Positions 26,341 to 35,680 are shown, counted from the stretch's first letter. The stretch: 64,000 bases of DNA from Lysobacterales bacterium (GCA_017305055.1 JAFKMZ010000011.1:94875-158874); one strand, 5' to 3'. Translations and numbers: made by a program. The notes: generated by a model from the sequence alone, not told the origin.

Positions 26341-27204
26341 TCAAAGCGCCCGCTCGGGAATGGGCCATTCCCCCTCGAACACGAAGGCCGCCGGGCCCGT
26401 CATCCACACCGGCTCGCCGACACCCGGCCAGCTGATGCGCAATGCGCCGCCGGGCATGCGCACTTCCACCTCGGCGTCGACCTCGCCGCGCTGGCGCAAG
26501 GCGACCACGGTCGCGCACGCGCCGCTGCCGCAGGCCTGGGTCCAGCCGGCGCCACGCTCGTGCTCGTGCATGCGCACGTGGCTGCGGTCCAGTTTCTGCA
26601 CCACGGCGATGTTGGCCTGCTCGGGGAAGCGCGGGTGCATGGTCAGCAGGGGGCCAAGCCGCGCCACGCGCGGATCGTCCAGGTCGTCCACGCTGAGCAC
26701 GCCCTGCGTATTGCCCATGGACAGCGCGCTGATCTGCACCTCCTCGCCACCGACGTCCACGGTGTACAGCGGCGCCACGGCGTCGGCCAGGAACGGGATG
26801 CGCGGCAGGTCGAACACCGGCTCGCCCATGTCGACGGTCACCTCGGTCGGACCGAGCAGGCGCACCGACACCGGGCCGGAAGGACTCTGCAGTCGTACCG
26901 TGGTATCCAGCGCCAGCAGGCCGGCACGGTGCAGCCACGCGGCCACGCAGCGCACGCCGTTGCCGCATTGGCCGACCAGGGAGCCGTCCGCGTTCCAGAT
27001 GCCATAGGCAAACGCACAGGCCGGATCGCGCGCGGGCTCGATGCTGAGCAGCTGGTCGAAGCCGACGCCGGTGCGCCGGTTGCTCAGTGCACGCAGTTGC
27101 ATGGTGTCCAGCGGCATCAACCGCTCGCGGCAGTCGAGCATGACGAAGTCGTTGCCCAGGCCGTGCATCTTGCTGAAGCGCAGGACCGATTGCGTGTTCA
27201 ACAT
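26341..27204 (-). CDS. dapF: diaminopimelate epimerase
   Basis: DapF interconverts LL- and meso-diaminopimelate, giving meso-DAP for peptidoglycan and for lysine via LysA. The 287-residue protein has the N-terminal FSKMHGLGNDFVMLD and both catalytic cysteines, Cys80 (GQCGNGVRC) and Cys225 (QACGSGACA), one from each half of the two-fold fold. The start is the ATG at 27204 with GGAGGA six bases upstream. It is only 48 bases downstream of the STN-bearing TonB receptor. The lysA gene lies 7 kb upstream on the same strand, separated by the signalling and receptor genes. In Pseudomonas the two are neighbours. Confidence 0.96.
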   Translation of the reverse strand: MLNTQSVLRFSKMHGLGNDFVMLDCRERLMPLDTMQLRALSNRRTGVGFDQLLSIEPARDPACAFAYGIWNADGSLVGQCGNGVRCVAAWLHRAGLLALDTTVRLQSPSGPVSVRLLGPTEVTVDMGEPVFDLPRIPFLADAVAPLYTVDVGGEEVQISALSMGNTQGVLSVDDLDDPRVARLGPLLTMHPRFPEQANIAVVQKLDRSHVRMHEHERGAGWTQACGSGACATVVALRQRGEVDAEVEVRMPGGALRISWPGVGEPVWMTGPAAFVFEGEWPIPERAL

Positions 27205-27252
27205 GCTGTGTCCTCCGCCGAGGTGCATCGGACCAGCCCTGCCCACTCCGTC

Positions 27253-30060
27253 CTACCAGCTGTATCTGACTTTTCCGTACACATAGGAGCCCTCGAAGCC
27301 GAATGGTGAGTCCTGCCAATAGCGCAGAATGCCGTGCTCATTCTGGCCAAAGGCGGTATTTTGCTTGTCCGGGTAAGTGTTGAGCACGTTGTTGCCGCCA
27401 AGGGTGAACGTCCAGCGGTTCACCTTGTAGCTGGCGGCAAGGTCGAGCAGCCACTTGCCGGGGTAGACCTGATCCATGCCCGGATCGGACTGGAACTGGG
27501 TGACCTTGCCGTAGCGGGTCAGTACACCGTCGAGTTCCCACCGACCCAGGCCATACGTTTCCGCAAGGATGATCTTGCTGCGCGGGGCAGAGTCGGCAAG
27601 CAGGCCAAGGATCTTGACCCGGCTCAGGCGCTGGAAGCTGAGTCCCAGAGCATCCAGCACGGCCGGGTTCGGCATCACGTTGGTGACCTTGTTCGCGTGG
27701 TACCCCATGCTGAGCGTGGTCAGCGACGTGCCGCCGTTGACGGACAAGTGGCGATAGCTGGAAACCAGGTCGGCGCCCCGCGTACGTACCGTGCCGGCGT
27801 TGGTGAAGTACGAGACACCGCGGTAGTTGAGGTTGCCGATACCGTTGGCGGTGAGGTAGGCGCGCACATCCGGAGTGCTGGTGGCGATGGTGGTCGATTG
27901 CGAGATGGTGTCGTCCACCGTGATCTGGTACAGGTCCAGGCTCATGGTCAGCGCGTTGGTGGGGCTCCATACCGCGCCGAACGTATAGCTGCGCGACTTT
28001 TCCGCCTTGAGTGGCTTGGCGCCAAGCAGTACGGCCACGGGGTTGTTGGTCGGGACCAGGCCACGCAGGTAGGGGCCGGGCGGTAGACCCAGCGAGTTGC
28101 CTTCGCCGAAGAAGCCGGACGCGGTCTCGGAATAGAATTGCTGGCCAAGGGTCGGCGCGCGGAAGCCGGTGGAGAGCGTCCCACGCAAGGCGAAGCTGTC
28201 GGTAAAATCGAAGCGGCCGGACAAGGCCGCGGAGTTCGCCGTGCCGAAGTCCGAATAATGCTCGTGGCGACCGGCCAGCGAAACGCCAAGCTTGTCGGTC
28301 AGGTTGGTTTCCAGCTGGATGTATTCGGCCAGGTTGGTGCGCGCCACGTTGACCTCGTCATACGGCCCCCAGCCGGCAAAACCCTGGGCACCACCGCTGA
28401 CGCCCGAGGTACCCACGTAATACGAGCCCAGGTCGCCCGCCCTGACGTTGTAGGCGTCGCGTATCCATTGGGTGCCGAAAGAGACGGTCAGCGGGCCCTG
28501 CAGCCAGCCGACCGCCACGGGCTTGGATATATCGATGTTGATCGTCTGCTGCGACGACTTCAGTGTGCCGTCGTGGAAGCGGCTTGGGCTGCTGCCGAAA
28601 TCGTTGATCAAGGCGTAGTTGGCGGTGTTCGTGGTCGCGTACGACAGCCGGTTCTGCCCGCTGCTGCCGCCGACGTCCCAATGCCAGCCAGCCACCGTCC
28701 CGCGCAGACCCGCGGTGAGCGAGCGGTCGAGCGAGTTGCCGTGCTCGATCGGCAGGAAGCCATCGGGGTACATCTCCACCATCAGCGGGTTGCTCGGCTC
28801 CGGGGTGTTGCTGCCGTAGCGGAAGTAACCGGATGGTTCACCAATCCGTTGTCCGAAGTGACTGAACGCGTACACCTGCACCCCGGGGGTGATGGCGTAC
28901 TGCATGTTGAGCATGACGTTGCGGTCGGTGAAGGGCACCACACCAAGGCGGAAGGTCTGGCCGAGGTGGCTGAACCCAGGACGGTCATCGACGCCCGCGC
29001 GGTTGGTCGCGTTCTGTTTGCCATTCTGTGCGGAGATGCGCAACCACCCCTGGTCGTTGCCCAGTGGCGCGCCGAAGTCGCCGGAAAGCTGCCAGCCCAT
29101 GCCGTCGCCGGCGCTGTACTTGCCACCGTCGAGGGCCACGGTGCCGCCCGTCCCGTCCTTCTTGAGGATGATGTTGATGACGCCGGCCACCGCGTCCGAG
29201 CCGTACTGCGCGGATGCGCCATCGCGCAGGACCTCGATGTGGTCGATGGCTGCCACCGGTATCGTATTGAGGTCGACGGTCTGCGAGCCTTGGCCGATGT
29301 CACCGGAGGTGAACACGATGGCTCCCGGATGCCAGCGCTTGCCGTCGACCAGCACCAGTACCTGCGAGGCGGCCATGCCGCGCAGCTGGAATGGACGCTG
29401 GAACGCCATGAGGTCCGAGTCGGTGGCAAGCGGCATGTTCAGGGATGGAATGAAGCGTTCGATCGCCGTGCTCAGGTTGGTCGCGCTGCTCTTCAGCAGC
29501 AGTTCCTGCGGGATCACATCGATGGGCGTCAGCGCCGAACTCGCGGTGCGGTCTCCAGTGCGCGTGCCGGTCACGATCACCGTGCCCAGGTTCTTCGTCC
29601 GCGGTGCCACCTGGCCCGGCGTGCCGGTGGACTGGGCCATGGCTGCAGCCGCTGGCGTGAGGATGGCGTGGCCGGTCATGGCGATGGTCGGGGTCGAGCC
29701 AACGCCATCCGCGCGGGAGCCATCCCCGACCGAGATCGTGGTGCCGTTGATTTTCTGGATGTGCAGGTCCGTACCTGCCAGCATGGCCTGCAGGCCCTCT
29801 AGCGTCGTGTAGTTGCCCTGCAACGGATGAGTGGTGATGCCCTGCACCCGATCCTGCGAGAACACCAGGGTGATGTCGGCCTGTTCGGCAAAGGCATTCA
29901 ATGCCGCGGTTGCAGGTTGCGCGGGTACATTGAAGCTCTTCCTGCCGGAAGCCTCCTGCGCCAGAACGTTCGGTATGGCCACCCAGGTGCCGATCGCGAT
30001 GAACAGGGCGCCACAAACTGTGTGGCGCTGGAAACGGTTCATCGCAAGATGACCTCGCAT
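27253..30060 (-). CDS. TonB-dependent transducer with N-terminal STN domain
   Basis: A 935-residue TonB receptor. After a signal peptide (about residues 1-35) comes an STN domain (about 42-109, KSFNVPAQPATAALNAFAEQ), which signals to a FecR-type anti-sigma factor in the periplasm. A Ser/Ala-rich linker, a plug (about 165-290; IEVLRDGASAQYGSDAVAG) and a beta-barrel ending GSYVYGKVRYSW follow. This architecture with FecI and FecR upstream is a complete cell-surface signalling system: ligand binding outside activates the sigma factor inside. The start is taken as the ATG at 30060 (GGGGAG upstream); the ATG at 30042 is possible. The ligand is unknown. Confidence 0.9.
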   Translation of the reverse strand: MRGHLAMNRFQRHTVCGALFIAIGTWVAIPNVLAQEASGRKSFNVPAQPATAALNAFAEQADITLVFSQDRVQGITTHPLQGNYTTLEGLQAMLAGTDLHIQKINGTTISVGDGSRADGVGSTPTIAMTGHAILTPAAAAMAQSTGTPGQVAPRTKNLGTVIVTGTRTGDRTASSALTPIDVIPQELLLKSSATNLSTAIERFIPSLNMPLATDSDLMAFQRPFQLRGMAASQVLVLVDGKRWHPGAIVFTSGDIGQGSQTVDLNTIPVAAIDHIEVLRDGASAQYGSDAVAGVINIILKKDGTGGTVALDGGKYSAGDGMGWQLSGDFGAPLGNDQGWLRISAQNGKQNATNRAGVDDRPGFSHLGQTFRLGVVPFTDRNVMLNMQYAITPGVQVYAFSHFGQRIGEPSGYFRYGSNTPEPSNPLMVEMYPDGFLPIEHGNSLDRSLTAGLRGTVAGWHWDVGGSSGQNRLSYATTNTANYALINDFGSSPSRFHDGTLKSSQQTINIDISKPVAVGWLQGPLTVSFGTQWIRDAYNVRAGDLGSYYVGTSGVSGGAQGFAGWGPYDEVNVARTNLAEYIQLETNLTDKLGVSLAGRHEHYSDFGTANSAALSGRFDFTDSFALRGTLSTGFRAPTLGQQFYSETASGFFGEGNSLGLPPGPYLRGLVPTNNPVAVLLGAKPLKAEKSRSYTFGAVWSPTNALTMSLDLYQITVDDTISQSTTIATSTPDVRAYLTANGIGNLNYRGVSYFTNAGTVRTRGADLVSSYRHLSVNGGTSLTTLSMGYHANKVTNVMPNPAVLDALGLSFQRLSRVKILGLLADSAPRSKIILAETYGLGRWELDGVLTRYGKVTQFQSDPGMDQVYPGKWLLDLAASYKVNRWTFTLGGNNVLNTYPDKQNTAFGQNEHGILRYWQDSPFGFEGSYVYGKVRYSW

Positions 30061-30145
30061 CGCTGCACTTTCTCCCCTGGGATTGATGCAGATCCCCGGC
30101 ACGGCCGCCGGCTCCAACTGAAGACGGCTCGGCGATGGATTTCCA

Positions 30146-30553
30146 CTATTCCGCACGCGGCTGCGCCGGTTCATGGACACCCGGCTTCTCCGCGTCGCCT
30201 GGCCCGCCTGGCCCACAGGACTTCCGCAGGCAAATGAGATAGGGGCCATCTGCGGTATGCCGATAGCCCAGCTGGGTTCCGCTCAGCAGGAGAGTCAGCC
30301 CCGCGTCCACGGTGAAGCGGCCTTGCAGCGAATAGGTATTTTCGCCGGCGACAAGGTCATAGGAGAAGATCAGTGTGATATCCGCCTGCTTGGCAAACTC
30401 GTTCAATGCCGACGCAGCCGGCTGCGCCGGAATGTCGAAGAGCATGTCTTTGGCGCCTGCGGCGACGCATGCCGACATGCCGGGTAAGGCGAGCAGCAGC
30501 GCCAGCAAGAGCGGGCCACGCGAAAGCCATGTGGTCTTTCCCATCCGCTGCAT
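30146..30553 (-). CDS. free-standing STN-domain periplasmic protein
   Basis: A 135-residue protein made of a signal peptide (about residues 1-34, with a near-lipobox MSAC at 26-29), one STN domain (about 37-107) and a Pro/Gly-rich tail. The domain (MLFDIPAQPAASALNEFAKQ, then QADITLIFSYDLVAG) closely resembles the STN domain of the receptor that follows 85 bases later. No plug or barrel is attached. It may be a duplicated receptor N-terminus kept as a soluble modulator of FecR, or a remnant of a broken receptor gene. The intact signal peptide and clean stop favour a working gene. FecR ends 98 bases upstream. Confidence 0.75.
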   Translation of the reverse strand: MQRMGKTTWLSRGPLLLALLLALPGMSACVAAGAKDMLFDIPAQPAASALNEFAKQADITLIFSYDLVAGENTYSLQGRFTVDAGLTLLLSGTQLGYRHTADGPYLICLRKSCGPGGPGDAEKPGVHEPAQPRAE

Positions 30554-30651
30554 CTACCGGGGTGACGGCGCACGCGCCTGGCATTACATAGACGGGGTTC
30601 ATGGTGTTTTCCGCCATCGGCGCGCCACTGGCGCGGACCACCAAGCCTGGA

Positions 30652-31725
30652 CTATCGCCGCACTGGCTGCACAGGCGCCCTGGCCTGGATGTAGACCAGG
30701 TGATCGGAGGTGCGGCGTATCGTTACCGGAAAGGCCTTGGTCAAGGCCTCGAGGAAGCCATCGATATCGCCGGTGCGGAACCGTCCGCCGACCTTCAGGT
30801 CGTCGATGTCCGCATCGGCCACCACCAGTCGCGTGTCGGTGTAACGATTCAGTTCGGCGATCGCCCGCGCCAGCGGAACCCCGTCGAAGATGATCGCGCC
30901 TTCATGCCACGCCAGCGTGTCCGACACCGTCGTCGGCGTGACCCGTCTCACCGGGGTGACGGACGAGGCGTCGAAGCGTTCCCCCGCAGTGAGGTCACGG
31001 CGGAGCATCGGGCCGGACCCCGGTGGCGCCGCGCCAGGATCGGCCGCTGTCGCTGCATCCCGCTGCGGCGCGACTTCGACCACGCCTTCGGTGACGATGA
31101 CCTCCACATCGCGCGCGTCATGCAGCCGCACGTTGAACGCGGTGCCGACCGCGCGCACCACCGTATTTCCGGCGTGCACGTAGAACGGGCGATTGGCGTT
31201 GTGCGCCACCTTGAACGAGGCCTCTCCCTTCTTCAGCCAGATGTCACGCCGGTCCTTGCTGAAGTGCGTCTCCAGGATGGTGTTGGTATTGAGCTGCACC
31301 ACCGAGCTGTCGGCCAGCGTGGCGCTGAGCCGCTGGCCCACTGCCGTGGCCAGGGTCCGCGACTCGTTGCCGCGCTGGTACCAGGACAGGCCGCCGATGA
31401 CGAGCAACAAGGATGCCGCCACGGCCCAGGGCGCCCAGCGGCGCAGCCATCCATGGGCTGACGTCGGTTTGGCATGCAGACGCCGCTCGTGCGCGGTGAA
31501 GGTGGCGACCCGCTCGTCGCGCTTGGCCTCGGCGAGGTCATCCAGCGACTGCCAGATACCACCCAATTCCTCGAATGCACGGCGATGGCGTGGGTCGCGC
31601 ACCAGCCACTGCTCGAACTCCGCGCGCAGCTGCGGGGAGACGCCGTCATCGTCCAGGCGCCACACCCAGGCGGCGGCCTCCTCCTCCACCTCGGCCAGGC
31701 TGCGGAATTTCAGCACGCCGCTCAT
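30652..31725 (-). CDS. fecR: FecR-type anti-sigma factor / sigma regulator
   Basis: A 357-residue inner-membrane regulator. The N-terminal cytoplasmic DUF4880 part (about 12-55) contains WLVRDPRHRRAFEEL. One membrane helix lies at about 98-115. The periplasmic FecR domain (about 120-220) has VVRAVGTAFNVR. A C-terminal DUF4974/STN-like domain (about 285-350) includes FDGVPLARAIAELNRYTDTR. It holds or activates the adjacent sigma factor according to the state of the TonB receptor. Its ATG overlaps the sigma-factor stop by four bases, so the two are translationally coupled. Confidence 0.93.
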   Translation of the reverse strand: MSGVLKFRSLAEVEEEAAAWVWRLDDDGVSPQLRAEFEQWLVRDPRHRRAFEELGGIWQSLDDLAEAKRDERVATFTAHERRLHAKPTSAHGWLRRWAPWAVAASLLLVIGGLSWYQRGNESRTLATAVGQRLSATLADSSVVQLNTNTILETHFSKDRRDIWLKKGEASFKVAHNANRPFYVHAGNTVVRAVGTAFNVRLHDARDVEVIVTEGVVEVAPQRDAATAADPGAAPPGSGPMLRRDLTAGERFDASSVTPVRRVTPTTVSDTLAWHEGAIIFDGVPLARAIAELNRYTDTRLVVADADIDDLKVGGRFRTGDIDGFLEALTKAFPVTIRRTSDHLVYIQARAPVQPVRR

Positions 31726-32318
31726 CGGAGGTCTCCTTCAACCGCCAGGCAACTGTCGGCGCCATCATCCGTCGGCGCGGATCGGGTCGCCATGGAGTGA
31801 CCCACCAGATCATGGCTGCGCAGGTGATCCCGGCAGCGCACCAGGCCCTTGGCGACATGCTTCTCGATGGTGCTCTGCGAGATGCCCAACACGGCACTGA
31901 TTTCCGCCTGCGACAATTTGTAGACCTTCCTCAGCACGAACACCCGCCGGCAGATCGGCGGCAGGCTGTCCACCGCCGAGCAGAACGCCTCGAAGCGGCG
32001 GCGCGCGTCGAGCTGCTCTTCGAGATGGGGGTTGCCGGAAGAGACGCCCAGTGTGTCGAAATCCGCCACTGCGTCGGTGGCACGGCTGACCCGACGACGC
32101 CCGAGTTCCACCGCCAGGTTGTGGGCAATGGTGATCAGCAGCGCCTTGGGCGATTCGACCGTGGTGTAGTCCTGGATGCCGTAGATGCGCAGGTAGGTGT
32201 CCTGGATGACGTCTTCGATGTCCTCGTCGGCGGACAGGTATCTGCGCAGGTAGGCGCGCAGCATCCGCCGGTGGCAGAACACCTGGTTGAGGAACCACTC
32301 ACGGCGGTCGGATGGCAT
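31722..32318 (-). CDS. FecI-type ECF sigma factor
   Basis: A 198-residue extracytoplasmic-function sigma factor. Region 2 spans about residues 12-75, with the core-binding SADEDIEDVIQDTYLRIYG. Region 4 spans about 115-170, with LSQAEISAVLGISQSTIEKH as the -35-recognising helix-turn-helix. The start is the ATG at 32318 (MPSDRREWF); upstream codons are not conserved sigma sequence. It heads the cassette sigma factor, FecR, STN protein, TonB transducer, and probably drives the receptor gene. I could not see a convincing own promoter in the 212 bases upstream. Confidence 0.92.
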   Translation of the reverse strand: MPSDRREWFLNQVFCHRRMLRAYLRRYLSADEDIEDVIQDTYLRIYGIQDYTTVESPKALLITIAHNLAVELGRRRVSRATDAVADFDTLGVSSGNPHLEEQLDARRRFEAFCSAVDSLPPICRRVFVLRKVYKLSQAEISAVLGISQSTIEKHVAKGLVRCRDHLRSHDLVGHSMATRSAPTDDGADSCLAVEGDLR

Positions 32319-32530
32319 GTGGCACGGCCCTTGGCGTCCAGCCAGCCTGTATGGGACGCCTCGGGTGCGGCGTTGTAAAGTGAAAAAGCCGAGTCCGCGA
32401 GGTCTTTGGCGCATTTCGCGGACGCAGTGGTGGAATCCGGGCGTTCGCCCGTCTTCACCAGATCATGCCTTGGGGTCTGGACCCGTTCCCAGGCCTGGAA
32501 CCGCGCTTGCGGCTCCTCATTCCAGGTGCG

Positions 32531-34237
32531 TCACCGGTGCCCGGCACCGGCATACCCAGGCCCCAGCAGGACCTGCCCCGGAAGCGCGCCGGTCAGCTGG
32601 CCGCCGGCGATCACCGGCACGCCGTTGACCAGCACGTAGCGCATGCCCATGGCAAGCCGGTTGGGATCCTCGTAGGTGGCAACGTCGTGGACCGTGTCGG
32701 GATCGAACACGACCAGGTCGGCCCACATGCCGCGCTTCAGCACGCCGCGATCGGCCAACCCCATGCGCTGCGCGGGCAGGGCAGTGAACTTCCGGATCGC
32801 GTCGGGCAGGGTGAGCAGTTTGCGCTCGCGCACGTACCTGGCCAGTATCCGGGGGAAGGTGCCGTAGGCGCGCGGATGCGAGTGATCCCTGCCGAGCAGG
32901 CCGTCGGGTGCCGTGCCGTGGTAATCGGTGTCGAACGACACCCACGGCTGGCGCAAGGCCAGATCCACATCGGCATCCTGCATGCCGAACACCACCACAT
33001 CGGTGGCGGCGTGGTCCCGGACCAGGAAGTCGAAGACCGTATCCAGCGGATCGGTGTGCCACTCCGCGGCGATGCTGCTGACGCGCTGGCCAACGTACTT
33101 CTGCAGCTCGGGGTTGCTGACGCTGGAGATGAGGATGTCCTGTGGCCCGTTGATCGCCAGCCAGGTGTTGTCCCAGGCGTCGCTGGGTGTCTGCATGTCC
33201 TTGCGGATGCGTGCCCGTGTGGCTGGGTCCTTGAGTCGCTCCAGCAGTTTGGAGTCGCCGCCGTCGTGCGCCCATGGCGGGATGAACGAGGAAAAGTTGT
33301 TCTGCCACGCCGTGTACGGATAGGCGTCGGCGGCGACATCGATGCCGCTGGCGCGTGCCGCCTCGATGCGTGCAACCACCTTGGGCATCGTGCCCCAGTT
33401 CGGTTTGCCCGAGACCTTGAGGTGGAAGATCTCCACGCCGATGCCGGCTTCCCGGCCGATGCGGAAGGTCTCGTCGAGCGCCGCTATCTCGGCGTTGCCC
33501 TCGCTGCGCATGTGCGTCGCGTAGATGCCGCCGTGGCGCGCCGCACTTTGGGCCAGGGCGACGAGCTCCGGCGTCTGCGCATAGGTCGCCGGGGGATACT
33601 GCAGCGCGGTAGACAGGCCAAAGGCGCCCTGCCGCATCGCATCCTCCACCAGCCCCTGCATCTGGCGCAGCTCGGCAGGCGTGGGTGCGCGGTCGCCGTA
33701 GCCGATCACCATCTCGCGCACGCTTGCCGCGCCGACATAGGTGCCCAGGTTGATGCCCATGCCCTGCTTGCGCAGGCGTGCAAAGTATTCCTGGAAATTG
33801 CGCCAGTCGGGATGGATGTGGAAGTGGTCGTAGCCCGGCTGGCGCTGCTCGATGATCGCCGCGTTCAGCGGGGCCACCGATTCGCCCTCGCCGGTGATTT
33901 CCGTGGTGATGCCCTGGAACACTTTCGATGGCAGGCGCGGATCGACCAGGATCGAGGTCTCCGACTGTCCGAGCATGTCGATGAAGCCCGGGGCCACGAC
34001 CATGCCGTGCGCGTCGATCACGTTCGTCGCCTGCCCGGGAGCGAAATGGCCGATCGCGGCAATCCGCCCGTCCTTGATGGCGACATCTGCCGCATACCAT
34101 GGCGAGCCGGTCCCATCGATGATGTGCCCGTTGCGCACGATGGTGTCGTAGGCGGGTGTGGCGCTGGCCGCTGGCGCCAGCATGAGCAGGGCGACGGCGG
34201 CGAAGGCGGACCGGCACACGTGGCGTACGGACATCAT
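32531..34237 (-). CDS. secreted amidohydrolase, N-acyl-D-amino-acid deacylase family (divergent metal site)
   Basis: A 568-residue protein with a signal peptide (cleavage near residue 27) and the amidohydrolase layout of D-aminoacylases: an N-terminal beta part with DTIVRNGHIIDGTG, a TIM barrel, and a C-terminal ADLVVFDPDTV segment. D-aminoacylases remove the acyl group from N-acyl-D-amino acids. The usual metal motif DxHxH after strand 1 is replaced by DMLGQ (residues 87-91), and the bridging Cys position reads GEGE. The later histidines in YATHMRSEG and EIFHLKVSG remain. This form is, to my knowledge, a recurring subfamily rather than damage. The ATG at 34237 has AGGGGA five bases upstream. 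Confidence 0.82.
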   Translation of the reverse strand: MMSVRHVCRSAFAAVALLMLAPAASATPAYDTIVRNGHIIDGTGSPWYAADVAIKDGRIAAIGHFAPGQATNVIDAHGMVVAPGFIDMLGQSETSILVDPRLPSKVFQGITTEITGEGESVAPLNAAIIEQRQPGYDHFHIHPDWRNFQEYFARLRKQGMGINLGTYVGAASVREMVIGYGDRAPTPAELRQMQGLVEDAMRQGAFGLSTALQYPPATYAQTPELVALAQSAARHGGIYATHMRSEGNAEIAALDETFRIGREAGIGVEIFHLKVSGKPNWGTMPKVVARIEAARASGIDVAADAYPYTAWQNNFSSFIPPWAHDGGDSKLLERLKDPATRARIRKDMQTPSDAWDNTWLAINGPQDILISSVSNPELQKYVGQRVSSIAAEWHTDPLDTVFDFLVRDHAATDVVVFGMQDADVDLALRQPWVSFDTDYHGTAPDGLLGRDHSHPRAYGTFPRILARYVRERKLLTLPDAIRKFTALPAQRMGLADRGVLKRGMWADLVVFDPDTVHDVATYEDPNRLAMGMRYVLVNGVPVIAGGQLTGALPGQVLLGPGYAGAGHR

Positions 34238-34396
34238 CGGCGTCCCCTGAGGCATGGCAGGCAGCGCCGAGTATAGGCACGCGTGCTACGCACCGGGCAA
34301 GCCGCGGGCCGATCGATACGTCTCATGCGGCGCGCCTGGTGCCGCGCCATGGCCGCTTCGTTCACCGCGGGGCGGCGGGTGCCATGCCGCCCGCGC

Positions 34397-35680
34397 TCAC
34401 GCGGTCTGCCAGTGGTCCGCTGCGAGCTCATCGGTCACCATGCTCTCCAGGCGCTGGCGGCGGCGGATGATGGCGTAGCGGCCGCGGTCCAGCAGCACCT
34501 CGGCAGTCAATGGCCGTGAGTTGTAGGTCGAGGCCATGGAGCTGCCGTACGCGCCCGCGGACTTGATCATCACCAGTTCCCCGGCGCGGCATTCGGGCAG
34601 CTCGCGCCCGCGGGCGAAGGTGTCGCCGGTCTCGCACACCGGGCCGACGATGTCGTAGGTGACCGGTGCGCGATCGCCGTGGGATACCGGCACGATGTCG
34701 TGCCAGGCGTCGTACATGCTTGGGCGGATCAGGTCATTCATCGCCGCATCCAGCACCAGGAACCGGCGCTCGTCGCCGTGCTTGACGCGGATCACCCGGG
34801 TCAGCAGGACGCCGGCTTCGGCCACCAGATAGCGCCCGGGCTCGAGCAGGATCTGGCCGTTGAAGCCGGCCAGCGCCTCGCGGATCGCACCGACGTAGTC
34901 GGCCGGTGCCACCGGATGGTCATGGCCGGCGCGGTAGCACACGCCCAGGCCACCGCCGACATCGATGCTGCCAAGGGCATGGCCGCCGACGGCCAGCTCA
35001 CGCCAGAACGCGGCGACGCGTTGCAAGGCCTGGCGGAACGGTTCGACACTCAGTATCTGCGAGCCGATGTGCACGTGCAGGCCGTCCAGCCTGACCTGCG
35101 GGAACGCCGCCTGCTGGGCAAACCAGCGCCGCGCCTCATCGATGCTCACCCCGAACTTGTTCTCCGCCTTGCCGGTGGAAATTTTCTCGTGCGTGTGCGC
35201 GTCGACGTCCGGGTTGATGCGCACGGCCACATGGGCCACGGTGTCCTGCGCCTGTGCCACCTGCTGCAGCAGCTCGAGCTCCTCGAACGACTCGACGTTG
35301 AGGTGCAGGATGCCGGCGCGCAGGGCCGCGGCCATCTCCTCGGCGGTCTTGCCGACGCCCGAGAACACGATGCGTTCGGGCGGCATGCCGGCATTGAGGC
35401 AGCGCCACAATTCTCCCCCAGAGACAGTATCGGCACCGACACCGGCGTCGCGCATCAGCTGCAGGATGGCGAGGTTGCTGTTGGCCTTCACCGCATAGCA
35501 GATCAGCGCATCGAGCCCGTGCAGCGCGTGCTGCAGTCCGCTGATGCGCTCGCGTATGGCACTCGCCGAATAGGCGTAGAACGGCGTGGGGACCTGCTGT
35601 GTCAGGCGCTCCAGGTCGACGCCGTCGAACACGGACACCGCGCCGCCGGCCGCAGGCGATCCATCCACCACGTTGATCAT
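34397..35680 (-). CDS. lysA: diaminopimelate decarboxylase
   Basis: LysA converts meso-diaminopimelate to lysine with PLP. The 427-residue protein shows the PLP lysine Lys65 in CYAVKANSN, HVHIGSQI, the phosphate-binding GGGLGVCY, EPGRYLVAEAG, and the substrate-binding region GPVCETGD. The C-terminal Y-containing segment SMASTYNSRP matches the family. The start is the ATG at 35680 with AGAGGAG seven bases upstream. An in-frame ATG at 35704 lies before that site. It is the first gene of the 15-kb minus-strand run and is divergent from a TonB receptor gene. Confidence 0.95.
   Translation of the reverse strand: MINVVDGSPAAGGAVSVFDGVDLERLTQQVPTPFYAYSASAIRERISGLQHALHGLDALICYAVKANSNLAILQLMRDAGVGADTVSGGELWRCLNAGMPPERIVFSGVGKTAEEMAAALRAGILHLNVESFEELELLQQVAQAQDTVAHVAVRINPDVDAHTHEKISTGKAENKFGVSIDEARRWFAQQAAFPQVRLDGLHVHIGSQILSVEPFRQALQRVAAFWRELAVGGHALGSIDVGGGLGVCYRAGHDHPVAPADYVGAIREALAGFNGQILLEPGRYLVAEAGVLLTRVIRVKHGDERRFLVLDAAMNDLIRPSMYDAWHDIVPVSHGDRAPVTYDIVGPVCETGDTFARGRELPECRAGELVMIKSAGAYGSSMASTYNSRPLTAEVLLDRGRYAIIRRRQRLESMVTDELAADHWQTA

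Noticed and set aside
27253-30249. start of the STN transducer at 30249
   Set aside because: The extra 63 residues overlap the end of the STN-only gene and precede the real signal peptide; the ATG at 30060 has a ribosome-binding site.
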